The translations under genes were made by a program, and so were the position numbers. A model generated the notes under the pieces. The model was not told where the DNA came from and did no database searches. It saw nothing but the letters and a program-made list of their open reading frames with translations. 64,000 bases of DNA, taken from NCBI GenBank assembly GCA_964401915.1, contig CAYOAI010000002.1, positions 1-64,000 on the forward strand. The letters are read 5' to 3'. This DNA comes from CAZGZD01 sp964401915. Lineage in GTDB: Bacteria; Patescibacteriota; Microgenomatia; UBA1406; GWC2-37-13. Positions 42,987 to 52,163 of this stretch are shown in pieces. The number at the start of each line of letters is the position of its first letter. Positions within the stretch are counted from its first letter, which is position 1.

Positions 42987-43661
42987 TTATGCTTTTTTTC
43001 GAATATACAGTCCTGCGCCAAGTAGGGTAATCTCGGCTGCGACAATGAGTCCCATGAATTCAGGACCTGTCGATGGTATAGTCTCAATAGTTGTGGTTTC
43101 TGAAGTTGTTTCTTCGTTTTCGACCTGCTTTTCGACACATACCTGGGAGGTATCTTCGTCTGACACATCATCGGCTTCTGCCTTGGCTTCGTTTACTACA
43201 CAGGTGATACTGTGGTCATCTGGTAGATCGCCTTCGCCTACAAATTTCATCTCGAGAATATATGTCTTTTCCTCATCAATAGCAAAATCACCAGCATTGA
43301 AGGTAATCTTGCGACTGTCTGAGTCATAGCTTCCGGGATGAGCGACTGGTACTAAAAAGTCGGGAACAGAGTCTGTCACCACAACGTCTGCAAGTTCGAC
43401 TTCAGAGGTATTTTTGACAACAAGCTTAAAGAATACATCTTGATCTGCTGCAAATCTTGGATCTGCTGGTGCAAGATTGTCAACGTAGTCCTGACTATTG
43501 CCTCCACCTTTCTCACCAGATGGCTTAGCGACAAGTTTGTCGATAAGGATAGCTTTCGATGGAGTAGGTTCTCCATATTGGCCATATGATCCGTATGCAG
43601 TACTTACGACTGCAATAAGAAACAAGAAGACAAGCGACGCATACACAAGCGCATTTCTCAT
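42987..43661 (-). CDS. DUF11-like surface protein with IPSTG anchor
   Basis: 224 residues. A signal peptide (about 1-23), a DUF11-type beta domain (about 65-150: VFFKLVVKNTSEVELADVVVTDSVPDF split across strands), an acidic Thr-rich stalk, then IPSTG (195-199), a membrane helix and RKKA. This is the full sortase-substrate layout with a variant LPxTG motif. TATAAT lies nine bases upstream. It is 43 bases upstream of the possible lipoprotein gene on the same strand. Confidence 0.8.
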   Translation of the reverse strand: MRNALVYASLVFLFLIAVVSTAYGSYGQYGEPTPSKAILIDKLVAKPSGEKGGGNSQDYVDNLAPADPRFAADQDVFFKLVVKNTSEVELADVVVTDSVPDFLVPVAHPGSYDSDSRKITFNAGDFAIDEEKTYILEMKFVGEGDLPDDHSITCVVNEAKAEADDVSDEDTSQVCVEKQVENEETTSETTTIETIPSTGPEFMGLIVAAEITLLGAGLYIRKKA

Positions 43662-43746
43662 ATAGACGGTATTATACTACAGGGTATATTAAATGTCAAC
43701 TATAGGACTCAATAATACAATATTCCTTTATAAGGTATAATATATT

Positions 43747-44292
43747 ATGAAGTTGACAGCGAAAGAGCTGCGGGATGTTGACGAGGACATGGCTATACAA
43801 AAGTCTAAATCAATATCTCGTGCACCAATCTTTATCCTCCTTGAGGATGTGTATGATACATATAATATCGGCGGACTCTTCCGACTGGCCGACGCTATGG
43901 CCGCAACTACAATATACCTATGTGGAGACTGTGAAGTACCGCCAAATCATAAAATCAAGAAAGCATCTGTAGGCACATACAAGGTAGTGCCGTGGGAATA
44001 TCGGAAGGTGGCGAGTGATGCGATTTCCGAGTTGAGATTGAAGACAAAAAATGCAATACAGGTTATTGGAGTTGAGCAGGATAGTCGAGCAAAAGATTAT
44101 AGGGAGATACAGTACAGCTCGCCACTTGCCCTCATTGTTGGTAATGAGACAAGCGGTGTCAAGAAAGAGACACTCGATCTGTGTGACTATATTGCTGAGA
44201 TTCCGATGTATGGAATCAACACATCGCTCAATGTAATTGTTGCGACATCAATCGTCTCTTACTACGCGATAGATCAACTCCAAAAGATATAG
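43747..44292 (+). CDS. SpoU/TrmH family RNA methyltransferase
   Basis: 181 residues. The three SPOUT motifs are visible: NIGGLFRLADA (N-G-R), LALIVGNETSGV, and IPMYGINTSLNVIVATSI. It would 2'-O-methylate a ribose in tRNA or rRNA. The target is not known; TrmH-type naming is by family. TATAAT (43736-43741) is five bases from the ATG. Confidence 0.92.
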   Translation: MKLTAKELRDVDEDMAIQKSKSISRAPIFILLEDVYDTYNIGGLFRLADAMAATTIYLCGDCEVPPNHKIKKASVGTYKVVPWEYRKVASDAISELRLKTKNAIQVIGVEQDSRAKDYREIQYSSPLALIVGNETSGVKKETLDLCDYIAEIPMYGINTSLNVIVATSIVSYYAIDQLQKI

Positions 44293-44376
44293 CTCTTCTC
44301 TTGAATAACATTGAGCCCTATAGTATACTATAGAATCTATTATTTCCTTTTGTGAGGATATAATAAATAAATCTAT

Positions 44377-45177
44377 ATGTTATATAATAATCTTTCTGTC
44401 TCTGTGGTGGTGCCGGCTTACAATGAAGAAGAGTATGTAGTGCGCACAGTACGGTCACTTGAAAAGGTGCTTTCGAGCATTGTCTCTGACTTTGAGATCA
44501 TAGTCGTAAATGATAAAAGCACCGATACCACGGCTTCAATTCTTCAAGAGCTACAAAAATCAAGGCCACATCTCACAGTAGTAAATAACAGACGCAACAT
44601 GGGTCTGGGGGCCACACTCCGAGCTGGATTTGCAAGGGCCAGGTGTGATGTGATTTTCTATGTCGATGCGGATATGCCTTTTGATTTTTGGGATCTTGAG
44701 AAGGGACTACGTGTGATGCGTACTCATGGGGCAGATATCGTGACTGGATTTCGACATGACAGAACCAGCGAAGGTTTCTTACGAATTGTATATTCTTATG
44801 TATATAATCTTATTATTCGCATACTCTTTGGTCTCAAAGTACAGGATGTGAACTTTTCTTTCAAGCTCATCAAGCGTGATGCCCTAAAGCAGATCGCTCT
44901 TTACTCAACTGGTTCTTTTATAGACGCTGAAATGCTTATTAAGATGAATAGACGCGGTATGTTTATCTGTCAGATAGGAACAGACTATTACCCCCGTGAG
45001 TACGGACAGTCAACACTGTCTGGTATTAATACCATACTTGGAATCATTCGTGAGATGGGTGCATTTTACTTCGCGCCAATTACGAGTCGGCTCATCAAAC
45101 TAAATCCAACGCCTTATATAGTCGCTATATTTCGATCCTTCAATCTCCGACGTATCGGTCTCTTGCTAAGCCGTTGA
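44377..45177 (+). CDS. Glycosyltransferase family 2, dolichol-phosphate mannosyltransferase-like
   Basis: 266 residues. SVVVPAYNEEEYV, VVNDKSTDTT, NMGLGATLRAGFARA and FYVDADMPFD are typical of the DPM1-like GT2 class, which makes polyprenyl-phosphate sugars. It lacks the C-terminal membrane helices of the longer class. The GT-C enzymes in the window would use such lipid-linked sugars. The YdjC gene follows at 26 bases. Confidence 0.85.
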   Translation: MLYNNLSVSVVVPAYNEEEYVVRTVRSLEKVLSSIVSDFEIIVVNDKSTDTTASILQELQKSRPHLTVVNNRRNMGLGATLRAGFARARCDVIFYVDADMPFDFWDLEKGLRVMRTHGADIVTGFRHDRTSEGFLRIVYSYVYNLIIRILFGLKVQDVNFSFKLIKRDALKQIALYSTGSFIDAEMLIKMNRRGMFICQIGTDYYPREYGQSTLSGINTILGIIREMGAFYFAPITSRLIKLNPTPYIVAIFRSFNLRRIGLLLSR

Positions 45178-45202
45178 TATCTTTGCTACACTTATAAATC
45201 TC

Positions 45203-45985
45203 ATGAAATCTACTCTCTACGTCACAGCTGACGATTTTGGACTTCATCCTGCGATCAATGAGGGAATTTTGAAGCTGCATAATAAGGGTGTTGTGAATCG
45301 TACATCTATTATTGTCGGTACCGAATACTTTAAAGAGTCAGTGAGCGCCTTAAAAAAGACGCCGAGACTTGAGGTGGGAGTACATCTGAATCTGACAGAT
45401 GGTAGGCCAATACTTCACGCCTCCCACGTGAGCAGCCTTATAAACAAAAAAGGCGGATTTATTGGGGGGCGACATACCGCAGTTGCCACAGGCGTGATGT
45501 TTGGGGCACTGAGTGCGAATGAGATACGAGCTGAGTGGAGTGCGCAGATTGCCAGGGTGAAGCAGGCGGGATTAAATATCACATTTCTCAACTCTCATGG
45601 CCATATTCATCTTCTGCCTCAGCTTCACGATGTGATCCTTGATATTGCAGTTGAACACGATATTGAATATATTCGCGTAATACTTAATGCATCGGGGTTT
45701 AAAGGATACATATATAAAGCTCTAAGCAAGGTGCTTATTCAGAAAATAAAAGACAGAAAACTTGAGATTACATATCCTGCTGCAGTGTATGGAGTTGATA
45801 ATCAAGGTCATCTGAATAAGGGGATCATTGAGTCTGAGTTGAAAAAACGAAAAAAAGGAGAAATTGCTGAACTTATCACACATCCAGCATCACATGAAAA
45901 CGAATACCATACGGCATGGGAGTACGAGACAAAGCAAGAGTACGAATCCCTAATATCAATAAGTAAGCTTGGGGCTAATAATTAG
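45203..45985 (+). CDS. YdjC/ChbG family carbohydrate deacetylase
   Basis: 260 residues. TADDFGL (9-15) supplies the metal Asp pair, VGVHLNLTDG and NSHGHIHLLP supply His residues. The family removes acetyl groups from acetylated sugars such as diacetylchitobiose, and includes HpnK. With neighbouring glycosyltransferases a role in surface-glycan modification is plausible. Confidence 0.88.
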   Translation: MKSTLYVTADDFGLHPAINEGILKLHNKGVVNRTSIIVGTEYFKESVSALKKTPRLEVGVHLNLTDGRPILHASHVSSLINKKGGFIGGRHTAVATGVMFGALSANEIRAEWSAQIARVKQAGLNITFLNSHGHIHLLPQLHDVILDIAVEHDIEYIRVILNASGFKGYIYKALSKVLIQKIKDRKLEITYPAAVYGVDNQGHLNKGIIESELKKRKKGEIAELITHPASHENEYHTAWEYETKQEYESLISISKLGANN

Positions 45986-46127
45986 CACCATAATAATTCT
46001 TTTTTTACTTGAAAACTGCGAACTTTTTTAACTCTCAGTAGATTTATCTAAAAGATAGTCTAAAGACCTTAATTTTGAGCTTCAATATCGTATAATCGAT
46101 ACACTGGGATTTTAGCCCCTTAATGCT

Positions 46128-48020
46128 ATGAACAAGGACGCATACTATATATTCGATTTCGATAGTACATTTGTCAGTTGCGAGGGATTCGACGAGCTGG
46201 CAAAGATTGTCTTGTCTCAAGATCCAGAAAAAGAGAAGAAGATGGCTATTTTTGAGGGGATCACAAAAAGTGCCATGGAGGGCACGCTCTTATTTGACGC
46301 AGCTTTGAAAAAAAGATTTGCGCTCTTGTCTATCTCAAGCGCTGATATTGAAAAGCTTGTCAAAGTACTCAAGAAATCAATCACGCCTTCAATACTTCGA
46401 AATCGAGCTTTCTTCAAAAAAAATCGAGACAGGATTTTTATATTGTCTGGTGGATTTGGTGAATATATTGAGCCGATCGCAGCTCGTTTTGGGATTGATA
46501 AGTCGCATATTCTTGCAAATTCTTTTGTTTGGGATAAAAAAGGACAGATTGTCGGATTTGATACCAAAAACCCGCTCTCAAAAGCTGGTGGAAAAGCGAG
46601 TGCCTTAAAAAAGCTAAAGCTCAGTGGGCATGTGTATATGATTGGTGAGGGATACACTGACTACGAAGTAAAAAAGATGGGAGCGGCAAGTACATTTGTC
46701 GCATTTGTTGAGAATGTGCACCGTGCAAATGTAGTGCATCACGCCGATTGGGTAGTCGGGAGCTTGGATGAATTTTTGTACAAGCTTCATCTGCCACGCG
46801 CTCAATCGTATCCCAAAAATCAAATTCAGGTACTTCTTCTTGAAGGAATCCATCCGGATGCAGTCTCAAGCTTTGAGCAAGAAGGATACAAAGTAGTCAG
46901 ACATACTCAGGCACTGTCTGAGAGTGAGCTTTTGCAATCGATTGAGAACGTGTCGATTCTTGGAATCAGATCACAATCGCAGGTGAGCGCAAAAGTACTG
47001 AAAAGTGCAAAGCGTCTTCATGCTGTCGGAGCCTATTGTATTGGTACGAATCAAATTGATCTTACAGAGGCGGCACGCGCAGGTACTGTCTGCTTCAATG
47101 CCCCATATAGCAATACTCGCTCAGTGGTGGAGCTTACCCTTGGTGAGATGATTATGCTTGCCCGGCGCGTATTTGATAAGTCGCAGAATATGCACAGGGG
47201 GATATGGGAAAAAAGTGCAGATGGCGCGATTGAACTTCGTGGAAAGACACTGGGCATAGTCGGATATGGAAATATCGGATCCCAACTTTCGATTCTTGCC
47301 CAAAATATGGGCATGGATGTATATTTTTATGACATTGAGGATAAGCTTCCTCTTGGCAATGCTCGACCAGTCAAAAGTTTACTCGCGCTTTTGAAGATCT
47401 CAGACGTAGTCAGCGTGCATGTTGATGGACGAGCCGCAAATCGCAATCTTATTGGCGTTCGTGAGTTTGCGGCTATGCGGGACTCTGTATTTTTTCTCAA
47501 CTCAAGCCGAGGATTTGTTGTTGATATTGATGCATTGGCTGCTGCAATTGATAGTGGGAAAGTGAGAGGCGCGGCTGTGGATGTACATCCGTCAGAGCCC
47601 AAAAAGAGGCGCGCTCGATACAAAAGTGCCCTTGCTGGCCTGCCCAATGTCATACTTACGCCGCACATTGCAGGTTCGACTGCTGAGGCGCAAGCTCATA
47701 TAGGTGCATTTGTGACCCGTAAGCTTATCGACTTTATTAATACTGGAGATACAACACTTTCGGTGAATTTCCCACACCTTGCCCTGCCACAAGTTCGAGG
47801 GGTACATCGCTTTATCCATATTCATAAAAATGAGCCAGGAGTACTTGCGAAGATTAACGAACTACTTGGTAAGAGCAATATGAACATTGAAGGCCAATAT
47901 CTTAAGACTAATGAAAACATAGGATATGTAATTACTGATGTTGGAGTGTCATATAATAAAAAGATTATTCAAGAACTCAAGAACATACCCGAGACGATAA
48001 AGTTTAGAGTATTGTATTGA
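46128..48020 (+). CDS. Phosphoserine phosphatase-phosphoglycerate dehydrogenase fusion
   Basis: 630 residues. Residues 1-220 are a HAD phosphatase (DFDST at 10-14, LSGGF near 105, GEGYTD where GDxxxD is usual). Residues about 225-630 are an E. coli-type SerA: NQIDLTEAAR, NAPYSNTRSVVEL, the cofactor loop GIVGYGNIGS, catalytic Arg in NSSRGF, Glu in VHPSEP, His in LTPHIAGS, and a C-terminal ACT domain (FIHIHKNEPGVLAKI) that in SerA binds serine. So one chain could catalyse the first and last steps of serine synthesis. It opens a four-gene operon. Confidence 0.92.
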   Translation: MNKDAYYIFDFDSTFVSCEGFDELAKIVLSQDPEKEKKMAIFEGITKSAMEGTLLFDAALKKRFALLSISSADIEKLVKVLKKSITPSILRNRAFFKKNRDRIFILSGGFGEYIEPIAARFGIDKSHILANSFVWDKKGQIVGFDTKNPLSKAGGKASALKKLKLSGHVYMIGEGYTDYEVKKMGAASTFVAFVENVHRANVVHHADWVVGSLDEFLYKLHLPRAQSYPKNQIQVLLLEGIHPDAVSSFEQEGYKVVRHTQALSESELLQSIENVSILGIRSQSQVSAKVLKSAKRLHAVGAYCIGTNQIDLTEAARAGTVCFNAPYSNTRSVVELTLGEMIMLARRVFDKSQNMHRGIWEKSADGAIELRGKTLGIVGYGNIGSQLSILAQNMGMDVYFYDIEDKLPLGNARPVKSLLALLKISDVVSVHVDGRAANRNLIGVREFAAMRDSVFFLNSSRGFVVDIDALAAAIDSGKVRGAAVDVHPSEPKKRRARYKSALAGLPNVILTPHIAGSTAEAQAHIGAFVTRKLIDFINTGDTTLSVNFPHLALPQVRGVHRFIHIHKNEPGVLAKINELLGKSNMNIEGQYLKTNENIGYVITDVGVSYNKKIIQELKNIPETIKFRVLY

Positions 48021-48021
48021 T

Positions 48022-49389
48022 ATGGTAAAACCTAAAATTCTTAAGCAAATTCAAGACATTGTCGGGGTAAAAAATGTCTCATTTGAGGCTGATATTCTTG
48101 TATCTCACTCCAAAGATGCGTCTCATATAAGTGGACACAGCCCAGATTTAGTGGTCTGGCCACAAAACACAAAGCATGTAAGTGCACTATGCGCTTTAGC
48201 CTATAAATTAAATATTCCAGTCGTTGCATGGGGTGGAGGATCGAGCCTTGAGGGTAATCCTATCCCATCAAAAGGGGGGATGATTCTCAATATGACTTAT
48301 ATGAATAAAGTACTCGACATATCACCTGACGATTTACAAGTTGAGGTGCAGCCTGGTATTTTGGGAGATACGCTTAATAAAAAGCTTGAGAAGAAGGGAT
48401 TATTTTTCCCGGCTTTTCCAGCAAGTGCCAATGTTGCCACAATCGGAGGAATGATTGCCAATAATGCAGGTGGGATGTATGCTGTGGGATATGGAGTTGT
48501 GGGGGATCAGGTCATGAAAATTGAAGTCGTGCTGGCCGATGGTCGTATCATTGAGGTTGGTAGTCGATCTATTAAGTCAGTCGCAGGATATGATCTGAAA
48601 AGTCTTTTTATTGGTTCAGAGGGGACCTTGGGGATTATTACGAAAGCTATATTAAAAGTAAAGCCAATTCCTGAGGCAAAAGCCATCATAATAGCAACAT
48701 TCAAAAATGACACCGCAGCCTGTTTGTCGGCTTTAGCTATAGGCAAGTCTGACATAAATCCTGTAGCCTGTGAATATATGGATCGTCGATACATCACTAT
48801 GGCGAATAAGGTGCGTAGTATCGGATTATCCAACAATCCAGCGCTTCTTATTGAGCTTCATGAGCCAAAGGAATTAATTCAGAAGTGTATTCTCTTACTT
48901 GAGGCTTTGTGTCGGAATCAAAAGGCAATTGACGTACAGGTTGCCACAGATTCTGATTCTGTATGGGAATTTAGACGCGCAGTCAGACCAGCATTGTTTG
49001 CTTTACACACTAATTACAATATTGTCCCAGGTGATTGTGCAGTGCCCGTATCAAAGTTAGCCAGTCTTCTAAGTTTTAACAAAAAAGTATGCGCAAAAAA
49101 TAAAGTACAATATGTCGCCTTTGGCCATGCAGGAGATGGCAATATCCACATTTGGTATATGTATAAAAAAGGAGATGGCAATTCTTATAAAAAAGCAGAA
49201 GGTGTGAACCACGAGGTAATCGTACACGCATTGTCGCTCGGTGGCACATCAACCGGCGAGCATGGAATTGGGATTGGTCGGCGACCGTATTTGCTTCTTG
49301 AGCATCCCACAAGTGTTGGTCTTATGAAAGAGATAAAAAAAGTACTTGATCCGAAAGGAATCCTAAATCCTGGAAAAATATTTATATAG
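48022..49389 (+). CDS. GlcD-type FAD-linked 2-hydroxyacid dehydrogenase
   Basis: 455 residues. The FAD_binding_4 domain has AWGGGSSLEGNP and NVATIGGMIANNAGG, and the C-terminal domain has GHAGDGNIH and GTSTGEHGIG. Family members oxidise D-lactate, glycolate or D-2-hydroxyglutarate. It begins one base after the SerB-SerA stop codon. SerA of the E. coli type can reduce 2-oxoglutarate to D-2-hydroxyglutarate, and in some bacteria a partner dehydrogenase recycles it, so this substrate is plausible but unproven. Confidence 0.85.
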   Translation: MVKPKILKQIQDIVGVKNVSFEADILVSHSKDASHISGHSPDLVVWPQNTKHVSALCALAYKLNIPVVAWGGGSSLEGNPIPSKGGMILNMTYMNKVLDISPDDLQVEVQPGILGDTLNKKLEKKGLFFPAFPASANVATIGGMIANNAGGMYAVGYGVVGDQVMKIEVVLADGRIIEVGSRSIKSVAGYDLKSLFIGSEGTLGIITKAILKVKPIPEAKAIIIATFKNDTAACLSALAIGKSDINPVACEYMDRRYITMANKVRSIGLSNNPALLIELHEPKELIQKCILLLEALCRNQKAIDVQVATDSDSVWEFRRAVRPALFALHTNYNIVPGDCAVPVSKLASLLSFNKKVCAKNKVQYVAFGHAGDGNIHIWYMYKKGDGNSYKKAEGVNHEVIVHALSLGGTSTGEHGIGIGRRPYLLLEHPTSVGLMKEIKKVLDPKGILNPGKIFI

Positions 49390-49391
49390 AT

Positions 49392-50486
49392 ATGCCACAA
49401 ACTAAAGCAAAAGCACCAATTTTTTTTACTCCAGGCCCGAGCAAGCTGAATCCAAAGGTAAAAGGGTACATGGCTGATGCGCTTCAAAAAAATATCCCAT
49501 CCATCTCACATCGAGGCCGTGAGTTTGAGAAGATCTACGCTAAGACCGAAGCAGCTCTTCGAACACTTCTTAATATCCCAAAAACTCATCATATTCTATT
49601 TCTTGCGTCCGGCAATGAGGGACTCGAGCGGGTGATCCAAAATAGTGTAGGCCGAAAAAGCCTCCATCTGGTAAATGGAGCTTTTTCTAAGCGTTTCTAC
49701 GATATGGCTCTTCAATACAAAAAAAAGCCTGTAAAGCACGAGGCCGCATGGGGAGAAGGGTTTGCGCTTAATACTTTACATGTTGAGTCAGATATAGAGT
49801 TGATAGGCCTGACTCACAATGAGAGTGCAACTGGGGTAATGACTCCATTGGATGACATATATAAGCTTGCAAAAGCGAATAAACATGCACTTGTTGCCAT
49901 CGATGTTGTTTCGTCTGTTCCATATGGTTCGCTTGATTTTCGTTACTTAGACTACGTCATATTTTCTGTCCAAAAAGGTTTTGGGCTTCCAGCTGGACTG
50001 GGTGTAGTTATTCTAAGTGATCGAGCACTCGCTAAGTCCCAAGCCCTCAAAGATTCTGGGATATCTATCGGATCCTATCATAGCTTTCCCAAGATGATGG
50101 CGCTTGCTGATCGTCGCCAGACTCCCGAGACTCCCAATGTGCTCAATATCTATCTTCTTGGTCGAGTCGCTGGTGACATGATTAAAAAAGGAATCTCAAG
50201 AATTAAGAAAGAGACAGATGTTAAGGCAGCGCTTATGTATGACTTCTTGGATACAAGCCGCAGATTTACTCCCTTTGTGCACGCTCGTGCGCTTCGATCG
50301 CCGACTCTAATCGTCGTTGAGACAAACAATGAAGCTCAGAAGATCATAAAAAAAGCCAAGACATATGGGTTTATTCTGGGAGGCGGGTATGGCATGAATA
50401 AGGTAAGTCAAATTAGAATTGCCAATTATCCCCAGCATACACTGGCCGAGTTCAAAAGCCTTATTAAATTTCTAAAAAGTATATAG
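49392..50486 (+). CDS. Class V aminotransferase, SerC-like
   Basis: 364 residues. FFTPGPSKLNP opens the fold, HNESATGVMTP matches the HNE(T/S)xTG stretch typical of phosphoserine aminotransferase, and the PLP Lys lies in SVQKGFGLPAG. It sits between the dehydrogenase and a phosphatase in the serine operon, three bases after the former, so 3-phosphohydroxypyruvate plus glutamate to phosphoserine is the likely reaction. Serine-glyoxylate or alanine-glyoxylate activity cannot be excluded. Confidence 0.82.
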   Translation: MPQTKAKAPIFFTPGPSKLNPKVKGYMADALQKNIPSISHRGREFEKIYAKTEAALRTLLNIPKTHHILFLASGNEGLERVIQNSVGRKSLHLVNGAFSKRFYDMALQYKKKPVKHEAAWGEGFALNTLHVESDIELIGLTHNESATGVMTPLDDIYKLAKANKHALVAIDVVSSVPYGSLDFRYLDYVIFSVQKGFGLPAGLGVVILSDRALAKSQALKDSGISIGSYHSFPKMMALADRRQTPETPNVLNIYLLGRVAGDMIKKGISRIKKETDVKAALMYDFLDTSRRFTPFVHARALRSPTLIVVETNNEAQKIIKKAKTYGFILGGGYGMNKVSQIRIANYPQHTLAEFKSLIKFLKSI

Positions 50487-50489
50487 AGT

Positions 50490-51209
50490 ATGAGTAAAAG
50501 ACAACCGCTTGCTATCTTTGATATCGACGGAACTGTATATCGATGGAGCCTGTTTATAGAAATTGTAGTTGAATTTATCCGAGTGGATATTTTTCCCAAG
50601 CATGCATACGATGAGCTTTTGGCAAGCTATCTATTATGGCTTGAGCGCAAAATTCACTACTCGGTATATCTTGAGACGGTAATCAGAATTTACTACACGT
50701 ACCTTAAGGGTTGCTCAGAAGCTGAGGTGAAGAAGATTGCTCGCGCTGTGCTTAGTCGCAAGAAGGATAGAGTCTATAGATTCACCAAAGATCTTATCGG
50801 AAAACTAAAAAAAGAAGGGTACTTTTTACTTGCCATTTCAGGATCACCCAACTATATTGTTGAGGATTTTGCCAAGTATTTTGGGTTTGACGCGTATTTC
50901 GGAGTGGTCTATGAAGTCAAAGATGGTAAGTTTACAGGACACATGCTTGATCCTGATCCCGCAATGGATAAAAGTAAAGTTCTGGAAAAATTCCTTAAAG
51001 GCTACACAGGAGAATTTGATCTGAAAAATTCAGTGGCAGTGGGGGATACTGAGTCAGACATTCCGCTCTTGTCAGCGGTCGGTCACCCAATTGCCTTTAA
51101 TCCGAACAAAGATCTGGTGATTTGCGCGCGGGATAAAGGGTGGAGAATAGTCGTGGAGCGCAAGGATGTGATATTTGATCTCAAGAAGTTTGAAATACAA
51201 AAAATATGA
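50490..51209 (+). CDS. HAD-IB family phosphatase, SerB-like
   Basis: 239 residues. FDIDGT (10-15) carries the nucleophile Asp, ISGSPNYIVEDFA is motif 2, and AVGDTESDIPLL is motif 4 with both metal Asp residues. The HAD-IB type includes SerB and lysophosphatidate phosphatases. It is the last gene of the serine operon, three bases after the aminotransferase. It may be the main phosphoserine phosphatase, because the fused HAD domain upstream has an altered motif 4. Confidence 0.82.
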   Translation: MSKRQPLAIFDIDGTVYRWSLFIEIVVEFIRVDIFPKHAYDELLASYLLWLERKIHYSVYLETVIRIYYTYLKGCSEAEVKKIARAVLSRKKDRVYRFTKDLIGKLKKEGYFLLAISGSPNYIVEDFAKYFGFDAYFGVVYEVKDGKFTGHMLDPDPAMDKSKVLEKFLKGYTGEFDLKNSVAVGDTESDIPLLSAVGHPIAFNPNKDLVICARDKGWRIVVERKDVIFDLKKFEIQKI

Positions 51210-51300
51210 GTAAAACCTTATCGAATTACTCCTAATAATCTCATTGGAGCAAAATAGTATAGTGGTCGCTGAGACAATCCTAAAAGTCATTGGGGATAGT

Positions 51301-51855
51301 TCAAGTCAAGTCTTTCGTAGTATATATGTATATATTGTGGATTCCGGATATGTGTTTTTTGAGCTTAAGATCGTCAAGCTGGTAGAAGTAGGAGACTATA
51401 GTCTGAGGTTTAAGTCTTGGGATTGCTTTGTTGACTAATTTGGCAAGAAAAACTGGCGACATATACATATAGACAATTACTGCGTCATTGGTGCGAATAT
51501 AGATTCTTAGATCGACTTTCAAAGCATCTGCCCAGAGAATAGTGATATTTGCCCGGTTGGGATGAAGAAGCCGACGAACATGCATGATAAATACAAGTAT
51601 TGGGTTGATCTCAACGGCCAAAAACTGAGTCGAGAGCTTTTTTATGTAGGTTGTGTGTGCTGCGTGGAATATGACAATTCCGTCACCTGCCCCAAGATCC
51701 ACGAGTGTCTGAGCATTTTTAAGACCCATTGTACGTACTATTGTCGGTATATCCTGTTTGTTTGACGGGAAGTAGGGAACCGGAGAGAGGGAGCGAGAGA
51801 GAAAGAAAATAGAAATAGTTAAAAGAAACGCAAATATGGCAATGGCAATTATCAT
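51301..51855 (-). CDS. Membrane-anchored class I SAM-dependent methyltransferase
   Basis: 184 residues. An N-terminal membrane helix (about 2-21) precedes a Rossmann methyltransferase fold: LVDLGAGDGIVIFHAA (SAM loop), FLAVEINPILV (acidic ribose contact) and WADALKVD. It resembles the small DOT1-like or membrane methyltransferases seen near envelope genes. Substrate unknown. Confidence 0.82.
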   Translation of the reverse strand: MIIAIAIFAFLLTISIFFLSRSLSPVPYFPSNKQDIPTIVRTMGLKNAQTLVDLGAGDGIVIFHAAHTTYIKKLSTQFLAVEINPILVFIMHVRRLLHPNRANITILWADALKVDLRIYIRTNDAVIVYMYMSPVFLAKLVNKAIPRLKPQTIVSYFYQLDDLKLKKHISGIHNIYIYTTKDLT

Positions 51856-51870
51856 TTGAAAAGGAAAAAA

Positions 51871-51887
51871 GTGCCGCGGGAGAGACT
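51871..51887. repeat. Direct repeat of the tRNA-Leu 3' end
   Basis: GTGCCGCGGGAGAGACT is identical to 51980-51996, which covers the 3' acceptor and T-stem end of tRNA-Leu. The two lie 109 bases apart in the same orientation, an attachment-site-like arrangement. Confidence 0.75.
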
Positions 51888-51980
51888 TGGTTCGGTGAAC
51901 TCACCATAAACTTCTCATCTCCCACTCGTGTCATTAACCTCAAATTGCTTGCACTGAGTAAGCGCAAGCTCATCGAAGTG

Positions 51981-52064
51981 TGCCGCGGGAGAGACTCGAA
52001 CTCTCATGGGAGTAAATCCCACTGGTTTTTGAGACCAGCCTGTATACCATTCCAGCACCGCGGC
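51981..52064 (-). tRNA. tRNA-Leu (anticodon CAA)
   Basis: A type II tRNA of 84 bases: acceptor GCCGCGG/CCGCGGC, D arm with GG, anticodon stem CTGGT/ACCAG around loop CTCAAAA (anticodon CAA, reads UUG), a long variable arm TGGGATTTACTCCCA, T arm AGAG-TTCGAGT-CTCT, discriminator A. CCA is not encoded. Confidence 0.93.
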
Positions 52065-52125
52065 TTTTATTGATGGCTTCAAAATTATAACATATGGGTG
52101 TATTTTGCTTCATTGTGGAAAGGCT

Positions 52126-52154
52126 TGACTCATCGGGAGTTATGAGAGTATAAT
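52126..52154 (+). promoter_or_regulatory. Promoter of the leucyl aminopeptidase gene
   Basis: TTGACT (52126-52131), exactly 17 bases, TATAAT (52149-52154), and the ATG nine bases later. Predicted transcription start is within about three bases of the start codon. This is the clearest short-leader promoter in the window. Confidence 0.8.
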
Positions 52155-52163
52155 CTCAATCAC

